Positions 1 to 7,171 of a DNA stretch of 9,636 nt are shown here, piece by piece. Below the pieces are notes generated by a model. The model was not told the origin of the DNA. It saw only the letters and a program-made list of their open reading frames with translations, and searched no databases. Source of the DNA: Pseudomonadota bacterium (lineage in GTDB: Bacteria; Pseudomonadota; Alphaproteobacteria; Sphingomonadales; Sphingomonadaceae); the NCBI GenBank assembly GCA_023433445.1, contig JAEZCS010000096.1, forward strand, positions 1 to 9,636, written 5' to 3'. Numbering within the stretch: the stretch's first letter is position 1; every line of letters starts with the position of its first letter. Position numbers and translations under genes: made by a program.

Positions 1-1266
1 CACCAGGGGAGCGAATGGCCCTATCCCCTGCCCGGCAGGCGTCAGGAGCAGGAAATGATATGCTTTGCCGCCGCCAAAATCATAGGCGAATACAGTAGCA
101 TCCACTTGGGTAGAGTTGGCATTTGCCCGAATGCTGCGCCACGCAGCGGGAATGCCATTTACCGTGGTGCGGCGCACCTCTCCTTCCGGCACGCGGCTAT
201 TGCTGCCGCCCAACTTCGCGAAAACCGAGTCGATATAGGCGCCAAGATCGCCTGAATAAGCGCCGCCACCAAATTGCGCCTGCCCGCCAGAGCCGGAAAT
301 CGAAACCGCGCTCGCGCTATTTTCCATGCCGAAGCCAGACGGCGCGGTAAAAGCGAGGCGCAGGTCTGGATGACGAAAACGGCTACCCTCGATCACGCCC
401 TGCCGAGGATCATCTCCATAAAGAACGCCCTCCAAAGCACTCAGGAACTGATCCTGATTGCGCGCGCCGGCGGCCGCCCTTTGCGCGGAGGCGTTCCGGG
501 CCGCACGCCCGACACGGGAGGCAGGATCGGGGTGCGTGCTCGCCCATTCCGGCACAGACCGCGCATTGCCCGTGACACGCGCATCCAGACTGCTCTGAGC
601 GCCAAGCGAAGCCAGCATGGACGAGAGCGCCCGAGGATCATAACCAGCGGACGCAAGGTATCGAATGCCAAGGTCGTCGGCTTCATATTCCTGCGTGCGC
701 GAAAATTTCAGGGTCAGCAGTTGGCTGCCCGTGCCGATGCCTTTCTGCAGCAACCCGGCAAAGGCAGAATCGCCAAGCAACGCGCCGGTCAGCACCTGGA
801 GCAATGATCCGCCGATAGCATTACGCTGCGCCGCCTGTTGCCGCCGCTGGCCATGCTGGGCCGCGACATGCCCGATTTCATGGCCGAGCACGCCTGCGAG
901 TTCCGCCTCATCATTGGCCAGCGCCAGCAGCTGGCGTGTCACGTAGACATAGCCGCCAGGAATAGCGAAAGCGTTGTTAACCGGCGAGTTCAGCAGGGTT
1001 ACGGTAAAATCGCCCTGGGCGTTGGACAGTCCCGACTGAACCGCGATGCGGCGTCCGACCGTCTCGACATATTGCGTCTGAGGGCCACTATAGGCTCCGC
1101 CAAATTCGTTGAGCAACTGCGGGTGCTGTTTTGCGCCACTCGCCTTGTCCTGCGGGCTGATCGACGTCACCGTCCGAATCGCGCGCTGCTGTCCAAGGAC
1201 TGACGGTGCTGCAATCGCGGCGGCGATAGCGATCGCGCCGCTTGTCCATGCCAATGCCTTTTTCAC
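1..1266 (-). CDS. Secreted M48-family zinc metalloprotease (3' end outside window)
   Basis: A periplasmic zinc endopeptidase of the M48 group (the BepA/Oma1-like branch), a family that often acts in envelope protein quality control; the substrate here is unknown. Read from GTG at 1266, 422 codons stay open to the window edge, so the C-terminus is missing. Residues 1 to about 26 form a signal peptide (KK start, alanine-rich core, likely cleavage near VLG-QQ) with no lipobox cysteine. The HEIGH zinc motif is at residues 129-133, the third ligand is probably E193 in EYEAD, and the WASTHP motif is at 241-246. From about residue 275 a second domain begins (LYGDDPRQG, then FRHPDLRLAF), the C-terminal extension I associate with alphaproteobacterial M48 proteins; I see no clear TPR repeats. 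A strong GGAGGAG precedes the GTG. It follows accA by 76 bases and may be cotranscribed. The family is clear; the physiological role is inferred. Confidence 0.9.
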   Translation of the reverse strand, partial: MKKALAWTSGAIAIAAAIAAPSVLGQQRAIRTVTSISPQDKASGAKQHPQLLNEFGGAYSGPQTQYVETVGRRIAVQSGLSNAQGDFTVTLLNSPVNNAFAIPGGYVYVTRQLLALANDEAELAGVLGHEIGHVAAQHGQRRQQAAQRNAIGGSLLQVLTGALLGDSAFAGLLQKGIGTGSQLLTLKFSRTQEYEADDLGIRYLASAGYDPRALSSMLASLGAQSSLDARVTGNARSVPEWASTHPDPASRVGRAARNASAQRAAAGARNQDQFLSALEGVLYGDDPRQGVIEGSRFRHPDLRLAFTAPSGFGMENSASAVSISGSGGQAQFGGGAYSGDLGAYIDSVFAKLGGSNSRVPEGEVRRTTVNGIPAAWRSIRANANSTQVDATVFAYDFGGGKAYHFLLLTPAGQGIGPFAPLV

Positions 1267-1268
1267 GG

Positions 1269-1275
1269 CTCCTCC
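1269..1275 (-). promoter_or_regulatory. Ribosome binding site that fixes the GTG start of the M48 protease
   Basis: The minus strand reads GGAGGAG ending two bases before GTG at 1266; GGAGG within it lies four bases away. The GTG opens a typical signal peptide (MKKALAW), and no ATG sits at a suitable place in this frame, so site and start support each other. Confidence 0.7.
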
Positions 1276-1292
1276 ACATGTTGGACCTGTTA

Positions 1293-1315
1293 CCGGGACG
1301 AAACGAGGTTCCCGG
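1293..1315. other. Hairpin between accA and the M48 protease gene
   Basis: CCGGGA at 1293-1298 pairs with TCCCGG at 1310-1315 around an 11-base loop. On the minus strand no T-run follows (the next bases are TAACAGG), so it does not look like a complete intrinsic terminator. It may weaken read-through or protect the upstream accA message end. The rest of the 76-base gap shows no clear promoter. Confidence 0.3.
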
Positions 1316-1342
1316 ACGCATGTTCCTTGCGCAGCGGAGTGA

Positions 1343-2287
1343 TCAAGCGCCTATGGCGAGGAATTTATCAGCCCGATCGGTACGAAGCTCCTGCGATCCA
1401 AGTCCCGCAAGCGAGTCCAGCTCTTCGCCGATCGCTGCACCAAGGCTGGCGATCGCCTGGACAGGATCGCGGTGCGCGCCCCCGACCGGCTCCGTTACGA
1501 TGCGGTCAATGACGCCCAGCCCTTTGAGATGCTGCGCCGTCACTTGCATGGCGGTGGCGGCGTCGCTCGCCTTGTCAGCGGTGCGCCACAGGATCGATGC
1601 ACAACCTTCGGGCGAAATGACTGAATACACCGCATGTTCGAACATCAACACCCGATTGGCAGCGGCCAACGCGACGGCGCCCCCGGAGCCGCCCTCACCC
1701 ACCACGGCGGCCACCATGGGCACACCCAGCGCCAGACATTGTTCGGTCGAACGGGCGATAGCTTCTGCCTGGCCGCGCTCTTCGGCCTGAACGCCCGGAA
1801 AGGCGCCCGACGTATCGACCAGCGTCACGACAGGCAGGCCGAAACGATCAGCCAGCTGCATCAGGCGGATCGCCTTGCGATAGCCCTCGGGCTTCGCCAT
1901 GCCGAAATTGTGGCGGACCCTGCTGGCGGTATCATCGCCCTTTTCATGGCCGATCACCATCACCCGGCGATCGCCCAGCATCGCCAGGCCGCCAAGAATC
2001 GCCTGGTCGTCCGAAAAAGCGCGATCTCCGGCGAGCGGCATGAAATTATCGAACATGCCCGCAACATAATCCTTGAAGTGCGGGCGATCGGGATGCCGGG
2101 CGACCTGCGTCTTCTGCCACGGCGTCAGCTTGGCGTAAGTGTCCACCAGCATCCTGGCGGCGCGCTGCTCGAGCTTCTCGATCTCGCCGCTGATGTCGAT
2201 ATCACCGGCACTCGCCGTCGCGCGCAGTTCAATGACGCGCGCCTCAAGCTCGGCGATAGGCTTTTCAAATTCCAGAAAGCTAACCAT
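1343..2287 (-). CDS. accA: Acetyl-CoA carboxylase carboxyltransferase subunit alpha
   Basis: AccA pairs with AccD to form the carboxyltransferase that moves the carboxyl group from biotin on AccB to acetyl-CoA, giving malonyl-CoA, the first committed step of fatty acid synthesis in the cytoplasm. The protein is 314 residues, against about 319 in E. coli, and looks complete. An N-terminal helical region (residues 1-60) starts MVSFLEFEKPI as in the family. The crotonase-like core carries VMVIGHEKG at 109-117, TSGAFPG at 159-165, the glycine-rich oxyanion segment GEGGSGGA at 197-204 and ISPEGCASILWR at 225-235. The start lies 11 bases after the xerD stop with only a weak ribosome binding site, so translation is probably coupled to xerD. 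accD is not in the window. Identity is very secure. Confidence 0.98.
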   Translation of the reverse strand: MVSFLEFEKPIAELEARVIELRATASAGDIDISGEIEKLEQRAARMLVDTYAKLTPWQKTQVARHPDRPHFKDYVAGMFDNFMPLAGDRAFSDDQAILGGLAMLGDRRVMVIGHEKGDDTASRVRHNFGMAKPEGYRKAIRLMQLADRFGLPVVTLVDTSGAFPGVQAEERGQAEAIARSTEQCLALGVPMVAAVVGEGGSGGAVALAAANRVLMFEHAVYSVISPEGCASILWRTADKASDAATAMQVTAQHLKGLGVIDRIVTEPVGGAHRDPVQAIASLGAAIGEELDSLAGLGSQELRTDRADKFLAIGA

Positions 2288-2298
2288 GGCCGACGGCG

Positions 2299-3216
2299 TT
2301 AGGGTGCAGACGCTTCTTCGTCAACGGAGCGATGGCGCATTGTCGCCAGCGGATGGCGGCTGTTCACCAATTCGACCAGGCGGCGACTGTCGACGTGCGT
2401 ATAGATTTGCGTCGTGCCAATGTCGGCATGGCCCAGCATCGACTGGAGCGCGCGCAGGTCCGCTCCGCCTTCGAGCAGATGCGTGGCGAATGCGTGGCGC
2501 AGGACGTGAGGGCTCACACGCTGCGGCGCTATGCCCGCGGCTGCGGCAAGCTGCTTCACCAGTTGATAGAGGCGTATGCGGCTCAAATGGCTTTTGCCCG
2601 AGGGAAAGAGCCAGGCGCTCTCCGCGGGCACATGCGGTAGCCAGGCGGAAACGGCGGCTCGCGCCCGGTCCGATATCGGCACAAGCCGTTCCCGCGCGCC
2701 CTTGCCTTTCAGGATCAGGAACGGTCGGTCCGATGCCAGCGCCCTGCGCGGCAAGGATACCAATTCGGTGGCGCGCAGGCCCGAGCCATATAGCAATTCG
2801 ATCAACGTAGAGAGACGGATGTCGAGCGGCGAAGGATGGTCGACCGCGAGCCTCTCCTCGATCAGCGCGAAGAGGGATTCGACCTCCTGCGCTGACAATA
2901 TCTTGGGCAAGGGACGGCGGGTGACGGGACGTGGCAATGCGGCAGAAGGATTGTCCCCGCGCAGCCCTTCTTCTTCCAGGAAAGCGTAAAATGCGCGCAG
3001 TGCCGAAGCCTTGCGCGCCATTGAAGACGCGGACAATTCGGCCCAAGCGGCTGCGAGCCCCGCTATGGCGTCCTTACCCGCGACGGACAGGCCACCCAAA
3101 ATCTTCGCCGCGCCTTCCAGATCGGCGCGATAGGCGAGTAGCGTATTGCGCGAGGCACCGCGTTCTGCCGCCATCATTTCCAGAAAACGGCCGATCAGTG
3201 CCCCATCCTCTCCCAT
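2299..3216 (-). CDS. xerD: Tyrosine recombinase XerD
   Basis: Site-specific recombinase that, with XerC and under FtsK control, resolves chromosome dimers at the dif site near the terminus. The protein is 305 residues with the usual two domains: an N-terminal SAM-like DNA-binding core (about 5-90, including NTLLAYRADLEG) and a C-terminal catalytic domain (about 105-295). All active-site residues are visible: R148 in GLRATEL, K172 in LKGKGARER, H237 and R240 in SPHVLRHAFATH, H263 in MLGHADI and the nucleophile Y272 in IYTHV. R148 and K172 have the same numbers as in E. coli XerD, which supports the start and favours XerD over XerC. The start is 4 bases after the stop of the upstream secreted-protein gene. 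No att sites, excisionase or cargo lie nearby, so this is the housekeeping enzyme and not an element integrase. Confidence 0.92.
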   Translation of the reverse strand: MGEDGALIGRFLEMMAAERGASRNTLLAYRADLEGAAKILGGLSVAGKDAIAGLAAAWAELSASSMARKASALRAFYAFLEEEGLRGDNPSAALPRPVTRRPLPKILSAQEVESLFALIEERLAVDHPSPLDIRLSTLIELLYGSGLRATELVSLPRRALASDRPFLILKGKGARERLVPISDRARAAVSAWLPHVPAESAWLFPSGKSHLSRIRLYQLVKQLAAAAGIAPQRVSPHVLRHAFATHLLEGGADLRALQSMLGHADIGTTQIYTHVDSRRLVELVNSRHPLATMRHRSVDEEASAP

Positions 3217-3220
3217 GGGC

Positions 3221-5032
3221 TTAGATCCGCGTTATCGCCTCCGCCGCGATCATCCGCGCTTCGGGATCGAGCCCGACCTGATGCAGAGCCGCGACGATGT
3301 GATAGAGATGCGCAGGAGGGAGGCGACCCCATTCCGCCGCCTGCATACCAACAGCGGCGAGCAGGGCGACACTTGCTTTCTCTCCCCGCCCTGCTGCTTG
3401 GCGGATTGCCCGCGCCCAGCGGCTGTTCACTGCCAGATTAAGGCCCCTATCCTGCGCAAGGGAGGCACTGGTCTGCGGATTGAGCCGGGCAAGTCCTGCC
3501 AGCGCCGCAATCAGCATCTGGCCCTTTTCCGCGCCGGCGTCGTCGGCGAAGGAGGACACACGCCCTTCACTGATTTCGACCACCGCGCTTGGCGCGCCGA
3601 CCGCAAGCAAAGCCCAAAGATCGCCAGCGCCGTCGCCTTCCGCCTGACGCGCTACGGCACTCCAGCGGGCAGCGCTGCGATCATAACCAGCCGTGAGCAT
3701 GGATGCGACGAGATTGGCGGCCTCTCGCGCGTCGATAGTTACGACGGGCAAGGCAGCAGCCGCCTTGGCGGACGCGATCAAGCCGACATAGTCGGGCTTG
3801 CCATTGTCGCGCCACAACGTGCGCATCCCCTGGACACGCTCTTCGGCTGAGCCGCCGCGATAGGCGGCCCGCAGCGCATCGACCTTGTCGGCCATCTCAG
3901 GCGTCGCGTCCCCGTCAGCGGCCAACTGACTATAGAACCCAACCAGCGCCTGATTGGAGAACACGCCCAGCCGCGCCGCCGCCTCCGAACCGGGCAGGCG
4001 CCGAGCCGCACCCAATGCAGGCGCGCGCGCTTCCCATGCCCGGACATGGCGCCCTGCCGTCGCGTAAAGCGCATCAGGGATTTCCACATTCAGGGCCGTA
4101 GCGAGGCCGAAACGCCATGCTGTCAGCCCATCTACGCCGTCCCATTCGATCTTCACCGAACGGCGCGCATTGAAGCCGGTGCCGACGACTTTCTCCGCCA
4201 GGCGATAATCGACGCCACGCACGACGCCCCGGCGTTGAGCCTGGTTGAGCGCCGCACTGGCAGAACCCTGATCGCCCGATAATGCCGGGCAAATCGCCCG
4301 CGTCATATCCCATCCCGGTTCCTTGCTATAACGCAGCGCACCGGTTGAAAGGGGGCACAGACCGGCCGGGTCCGCGGTAGCCAGATAGGTTTGCATCGCC
4401 ACGGCATAGAGACGCGGCGTGAATTTGTCGGAATCGACACTCTGCACCAGCATCCGCGCGCTGTCCGCTTCGCCCATCCGCAGCAGCAGCCATGCCCGTT
4501 CGGCAACCCAGTCAGCCCCATCGATGTCGCGCGGCGTGTCCGTTGCCGAAAGCAGCGCACGGCGCAGAAGGATGGACGCCCAGCGCGATGTGATCGGCGC
4601 GCGCGTTTCCTTCATCAATGCTGCGAGAAAGAGGCCGGACTGGCCGCCGAACGCGTCAGGCTCAAGGCCAAGCCGCTCGGGTGTCAGCAGCCCTACCCGA
4701 TCCAGCGACCGCTGCGCCCCGGCGGGCAGGTCATATTTCTGCTTCTGCGCCGCCAGCTCTTCCTCGGACAGTTCGTCTACGGGCTCACGCGCAATCGCGT
4801 TCTCCGCAGAGGGCGTCTCGCTGCTGGGTGGCAAAGGTTGAACCATCGGCACAGGCGCGACGGGGACAGCCGGGCGCGCGGGCTGAGGCGCGGAAGGTGG
4901 TGGTGCGGGAGGCGCTTCCCCAAAACCGGGCGGCAGGAGCGATTCCGGCGATTCCTGTGCAATCACGGGCAGCGCAAGCGCGAGCGCGAGCGTCCCCATC
5001 GCCCATTTCGCATTCACCCGGCTTTGACGCAT
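3221..5032 (-). CDS. Conserved-looking secreted helical protein of unknown function
   Basis: I do not recognise a named family. The 603-residue product has a signal peptide (residues 1 to about 26, basic MRQSRVNAKW then a hydrophobic TLALALALPV core ending in VIAQ), so it is probably periplasmic. Residues 33-70 are a proline/alanine-rich linker and 83-100 an acidic stretch. From about 105 to the end it is almost all amphipathic helix rich in alanine and leucine (WVAERAWLLLRMGEADSARML, for example), suggesting a superhelical TPR- or HAT-like repeat fold. The only cysteines I see, C226 and C248 in LCPL and AICPAL, could form one disulfide. I chose the ATG at 5032 and not the upstream in-frame ATG at 5122: the downstream start opens a signal peptide, while the longer form would read through the upstream membrane-protein gene in another frame and bury the signal. 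It sits 4 bases after that gene and 4 bases before xerD, so it is probably cotranscribed. The role is unknown; protein-protein scaffolding in the envelope is an inference from fold only. Confidence 0.8.
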   Translation of the reverse strand: MRQSRVNAKWAMGTLALALALPVIAQESPESLLPPGFGEAPPAPPPSAPQPARPAVPVAPVPMVQPLPPSSETPSAENAIAREPVDELSEEELAAQKQKYDLPAGAQRSLDRVGLLTPERLGLEPDAFGGQSGLFLAALMKETRAPITSRWASILLRRALLSATDTPRDIDGADWVAERAWLLLRMGEADSARMLVQSVDSDKFTPRLYAVAMQTYLATADPAGLCPLSTGALRYSKEPGWDMTRAICPALSGDQGSASAALNQAQRRGVVRGVDYRLAEKVVGTGFNARRSVKIEWDGVDGLTAWRFGLATALNVEIPDALYATAGRHVRAWEARAPALGAARRLPGSEAAARLGVFSNQALVGFYSQLAADGDATPEMADKVDALRAAYRGGSAEERVQGMRTLWRDNGKPDYVGLIASAKAAAALPVVTIDAREAANLVASMLTAGYDRSAARWSAVARQAEGDGAGDLWALLAVGAPSAVVEISEGRVSSFADDAGAEKGQMLIAALAGLARLNPQTSASLAQDRGLNLAVNSRWARAIRQAAGRGEKASVALLAAVGMQAAEWGRLPPAHLYHIVAALHQVGLDPEARMIAAEAITRI

Positions 5033-5036
5033 GAAC

Positions 5037-5225
5037 TTATTTGCCCAGCTTTTCGGCAGGAATGGTCTTTTCCACCCGCTGCTGCGGCTGTTCGCCGCCG
5101 CGCGACCAGAGCAGCGCGACAAGACCGACCAGCAGGGCGATCAGGACAATGGGAATGATGGGCAGGCGCGTCCCGCGACGGCGTGAGCTGCTTTCGAAGG
5201 TGCTGAAGGAACGTTTGCTTCTCAT
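5037..5225 (-). CDS. Small single-pass membrane protein, function unknown
   Basis: A 62-residue protein with a basic serine/arginine-rich N-terminus (SSSRRRGTR, residues 12-20), one membrane helix at about 22-40 (LPIIPIVLIALLVGLVALLW), and a short polar tail of about 20 residues. The positive-inside rule puts the N-terminus in the cytoplasm and the tail in the periplasm. The start is supported by AAGGA just upstream (5227-5231 on the minus strand). Its stop is 4 bases from the start of the 603-residue secreted protein, so the two are probably translated together and may interact at the inner membrane face. It is the first gene of the minus-strand operon, divergent from aroK. I know no name for it; that it is a real gene rests on its composition, ribosome binding site and packing. 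Confidence 0.72.
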   Translation of the reverse strand: MRSKRSFSTFESSSRRRGTRLPIIPIVLIALLVGLVALLWSRGGEQPQQRVEKTIPAEKLGK

Positions 5226-5307
5226 GGATCCTTGTGCGGCCTAGCCGTATAGTTGAGGAAAGTTGCGATTTGCCTCTGCGACGGGGGGATGTATAGCCCC
5301 CTCCGCA
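5226..5307. promoter_or_regulatory. Divergent intergenic region with likely back-to-back promoters
   Basis: These 82 bases separate two outward-reading operons and must hold start signals for both unless transcription comes from further away. On the plus strand the best -10-like hexamer is TATAGT at 5248-5253, without a convincing -35 partner; it would give aroK a leader of about 48 bases. A second plus-strand candidate is TATAGC at 5292-5297 with TTTGCC 17 bases upstream. On the minus strand TATACA (5290-5295) has a weak TTTCGC 17 bases upstream (5313-5318), which would overlap the aroK start. The sequence alone does not decide between these. Confidence 0.35.
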
Positions 5308-5856
5308 ATGCAGCGAAACAGCAAATCCGTGCCACCGCAGTCAAAGCGCGGTTCCATCGTCCTGATCGGGATGATGGGCGTCGGCAAATCGACGGTCGGA
5401 CGCAGGCTGGCGGCGCGGCTTGGCCTTGCCTTTGTGGACGCTGACGAAGAGATCGAAAAGGCCGCTGGCATGACGATCCCGGAAATGTTCGAACGCTATG
5501 GCGAGGGCTATTTTCGTGATGGTGAGCGGCGGGTGATTGCCCGGCTGCTGGATGACAAGCCGAAGGTGATCGCCACTGGAGGCGGTGCGTTCATGCAGGA
5601 AGACACACGGGCGCTGATCCTAGATCAAGCGACGGCGATCTGGCTGGACGCCGACATCGATACGCTGGTCGACCGGGTGTCACGCCGGGACGGTCGCCCC
5701 TTGTTGAAGGGCAAGGACCCTCGCGTCGTGCTGACCGAATTGGCGACGGTGCGAAACCCCGTCTACGCCCTTGCGCCGATCCATGTGAAAAGCATTGCCG
5801 CACCGCATGAAGTGGCGGTCGAGAGCATTTTGGAGAAATTGGCGGCATGGCAATAG
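5308..5856 (+). CDS. aroK: Shikimate kinase
   Basis: Phosphorylates the 3-hydroxyl of shikimate with ATP in the cytoplasm, on the way to chorismate and the aromatic amino acids. With the ATG at 5308 the protein is 182 residues, close to the 173 of E. coli AroK. Walker A GMMGVGKST is at 21-29. Shikimate-binding residues appear in DAD (D44, D46), FRDGE (R70), GGG at 91-93 and VRNPVY (R149). The lid has RDGRPLL with R130. A TTG at 5263, with GAGGA three bases before it, would add 15 residues that are not part of the fold, so I prefer the ATG, although it lacks a clear ribosome binding site. The gene overlaps aroB by 10 bases, a common pairing, and starts an operon divergent from the xerD-accA group. 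The enzyme assignment is secure; only the start is uncertain. Confidence 0.95.
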   Translation: MQRNSKSVPPQSKRGSIVLIGMMGVGKSTVGRRLAARLGLAFVDADEEIEKAAGMTIPEMFERYGEGYFRDGERRVIARLLDDKPKVIATGGGAFMQEDTRALILDQATAIWLDADIDTLVDRVSRRDGRPLLKGKDPRVVLTELATVRNPVYALAPIHVKSIAAPHEVAVESILEKLAAWQ

Positions 5857-6956
5857 TCCGCGTCGCGCTGGATGCGCGCAGCTATGACATAGTGATCGAA
5901 CAGGGCGCGCTGGATCGCGCCGCCGAACATCTTGGCGCCTATGCCCGGGGCGGCAGGATGGTGGTCGTGACGGACGCCAATGTCGCGAAGGCGCAGCTGC
6001 CCCGGCTGGAAAACAGCCTGCGCAGCACCGGTATCACGGTTCAACCCATCATCCTGCCGGCGGGCGAGCAGACGAAGAGCTGGCGCCATCTTGAGCAATT
6101 GCTCGATCAGCTGTTGGCTCTGGAAGTTGAGCGCGGCGATCATGTCGTGGCGCTGGGCGGCGGTGTGATCGGCGACCTTGTCGGGTTCGCGGCGTCCATC
6201 CTGAAGCGCGGCTGCCATTTTATCCAGGTGCCGACGACGTTACTCGCCCAGGTGGATAGTTCGGTTGGCGGTAAGACCGCGATCAACGCGAGCGCGGGCA
6301 AGAATCTGATCGGCAGCTTCTATCAGCCCAGCCTGGTCCTGATTGATCCGTCGACACTCGACAGCCTGCCGCACCGTGAAACGCGGGCAGGCTACGCCGA
6401 GGTCGTGAAATATGGCCTGATCGACGATCCCGAATTTTTCGCATGGTGTGAGACTGAAGGTCATCGGCTTCTGACGGGTGATCGCGACCCCCGCGAATTT
6501 GCGATTGAACGGAGTGTTCGTGCGAAAGCCGCTATCGTGGCCGATGATGAGCGCGAAACTTCCGGCCGCCGGGCGCTGCTGAACCTTGGCCACACATTCG
6601 GACATGCGCTGGAGGCGGACACAGGCTTTTCCGATCTGCTGCTGCATGGCGAAGGCGTGGCGGCAGGCATGGCGCTCGCCTTCCGCTATTCGGCACGGCT
6701 CGGCCTATGCCCGGCGGCTGACGCGGAACGAGTGACGGCGCATCTGAAGTCGGTCGGGCTGCCCCATGATCTTGCCAGCGCCCATGTGAAAGCGGACGGC
6801 GCCGCTCTGGTGGCTCATATGCTGCACGACAAGAAGATGGCGGCCGGCACCCTGCCGTTCCTGCTGGCGCGCGGGATTGGGAAGACATTCCTGTCGAAGG
6901 ATGTCGTGTTGGAGGACGTCGCGGCGTTTCTGGACGAGGATCGCGAGGAGGTTTGA
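5847..6956 (+). CDS. aroB: 3-dehydroquinate synthase
   Basis: Converts DAHP to 3-dehydroquinate, the second step of the shikimate pathway, using NAD and a bound divalent metal. The protein is 369 residues, normal for the family. The N-terminal Rossmann-like half carries the NAD-binding GGGVIGD at 104-110, then PTTLLAQVDSSVGGKT at 129-144 and KNLIGSFYQP at 152-161, the most conserved part. The metal ligands are E185 in AEVVKYG, H249 in NLGHTFGH and H268 in LLHGEGVA, all present. The ATG lies within the end of aroK (shared bases ATGGCAATAG), with GGAGAA about 10 bases upstream inside aroK, so the two are translationally coupled. It is the last gene of its operon and converges on rpmE. Confidence 0.98.
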   Translation: MAIVRVALDARSYDIVIEQGALDRAAEHLGAYARGGRMVVVTDANVAKAQLPRLENSLRSTGITVQPIILPAGEQTKSWRHLEQLLDQLLALEVERGDHVVALGGGVIGDLVGFAASILKRGCHFIQVPTTLLAQVDSSVGGKTAINASAGKNLIGSFYQPSLVLIDPSTLDSLPHRETRAGYAEVVKYGLIDDPEFFAWCETEGHRLLTGDRDPREFAIERSVRAKAAIVADDERETSGRRALLNLGHTFGHALEADTGFSDLLLHGEGVAAGMALAFRYSARLGLCPAADAERVTAHLKSVGLPHDLASAHVKADGAALVAHMLHDKKMAAGTLPFLLARGIGKTFLSKDVVLEDVAAFLDEDREEV

Positions 6957-6966
6957 GGTGAGGCGC

Positions 6967-7003
6967 TCTCCCCGCCCGCAGGCGGGAGGGGCTGGGGGTG
7001 GGC
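6967..7003 (+). repeat. REP-like palindromic element, forward copy
   Basis: A GC-rich hairpin just after aroB: CCCGCC at 6971-6976 pairs with GGCGGG at 6981-6986 around CGCA. It is followed by a G-rich tail, GAGGGGCTGGGGGTGGGC. A hairpin with this kind of tail is the pattern of dispersed extragenic palindromes, and the G-rich tail resembles repeats common in sphingomonad genomes (recalled, not checked). A related copy lies inverted at 7056-7091. Confidence 0.55.
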
Positions 7004-7055
7004 CTCCGCGCAACCCAGGCATCTTTCCAAATGCCAGTGCAGAAGCTCGCCAGCC

Positions 7056-7091
7056 TCGCGCCGCCCCCTTCCCTCGCGCCTGCAGGCGAGG
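7056..7091 (-). repeat. REP-like palindromic element, inverted copy
   Basis: On the minus strand, bases 7087 to 7071 match forward-copy bases 6974-6990 at 15 of 17 positions, and a G-rich tail follows (GAAGGGGGCGGCGC). The core CGCCTGCAGGCG at 7077-7088 is a perfect palindrome. The copies face each other across about 80 bases, the layout of a REP doublet (REPIN/BIME). It is between convergent genes, where such elements often sit. Confidence 0.5.
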
Positions 7092-7121
7092 AACAGATCA
7101 GGTCAAAGCCAATCACAGAAT

Positions 7122-7147
7122 AAAAAAGGGCGCCCCGAAGGCGCCCT
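7122..7147 (-). terminator. Intrinsic terminator of rpmE
   Basis: On the minus strand GGGCGCC (7146-7140), a 5-base loop TTCGG, then GGCGCCC (7134-7128) and six T (7127-7122): a strong rho-independent terminator 25 bases beyond the rpmE stop. On the plus strand the stem is followed by TCTTCTC, so it may also stop aroB transcripts, but less efficiently. Confidence 0.9.
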
Positions 7148-7171
7148 CTTCTCGTTCCACGAAGGAAGCGA

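Noticed and set aside
274..807. 177-codon plus-strand frame opposite the M48 protease
   Set aside because: The minus strand holds the HEIGH metalloprotease through this stretch; the plus frame is Arg-rich without features.
1293..1315. Intrinsic terminator after accA
   Set aside because: The hairpin has an 11-base loop and no T-run on the minus strand, so I list it only as a hairpin.
1634..2302. Long open frame on the plus strand opposite accA (222 codons)
   Set aside because: It lies wholly antisense to an unmistakable accA, is rich in His/Arg as expected of a shadow frame in GC-rich DNA, and has no domain or ribosome site.
2299..3216. Integrase of a mobile element
   Set aside because: Active-site numbering matches XerD, the gene sits in a housekeeping operon, and no att repeats, tRNA or cargo genes are nearby.
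5033..5122. Longer form of the secreted protein starting at 5122
   Set aside because: It would add 30 residues in front of a good signal peptide and overlap the upstream small membrane-protein gene in another frame.
4391..5158. 255-codon plus-strand frame opposite the secreted protein gene
   Set aside because: Arg/Gln-rich composition typical of an antisense shadow; it also runs through the small membrane-protein gene and has no recognisable domain.
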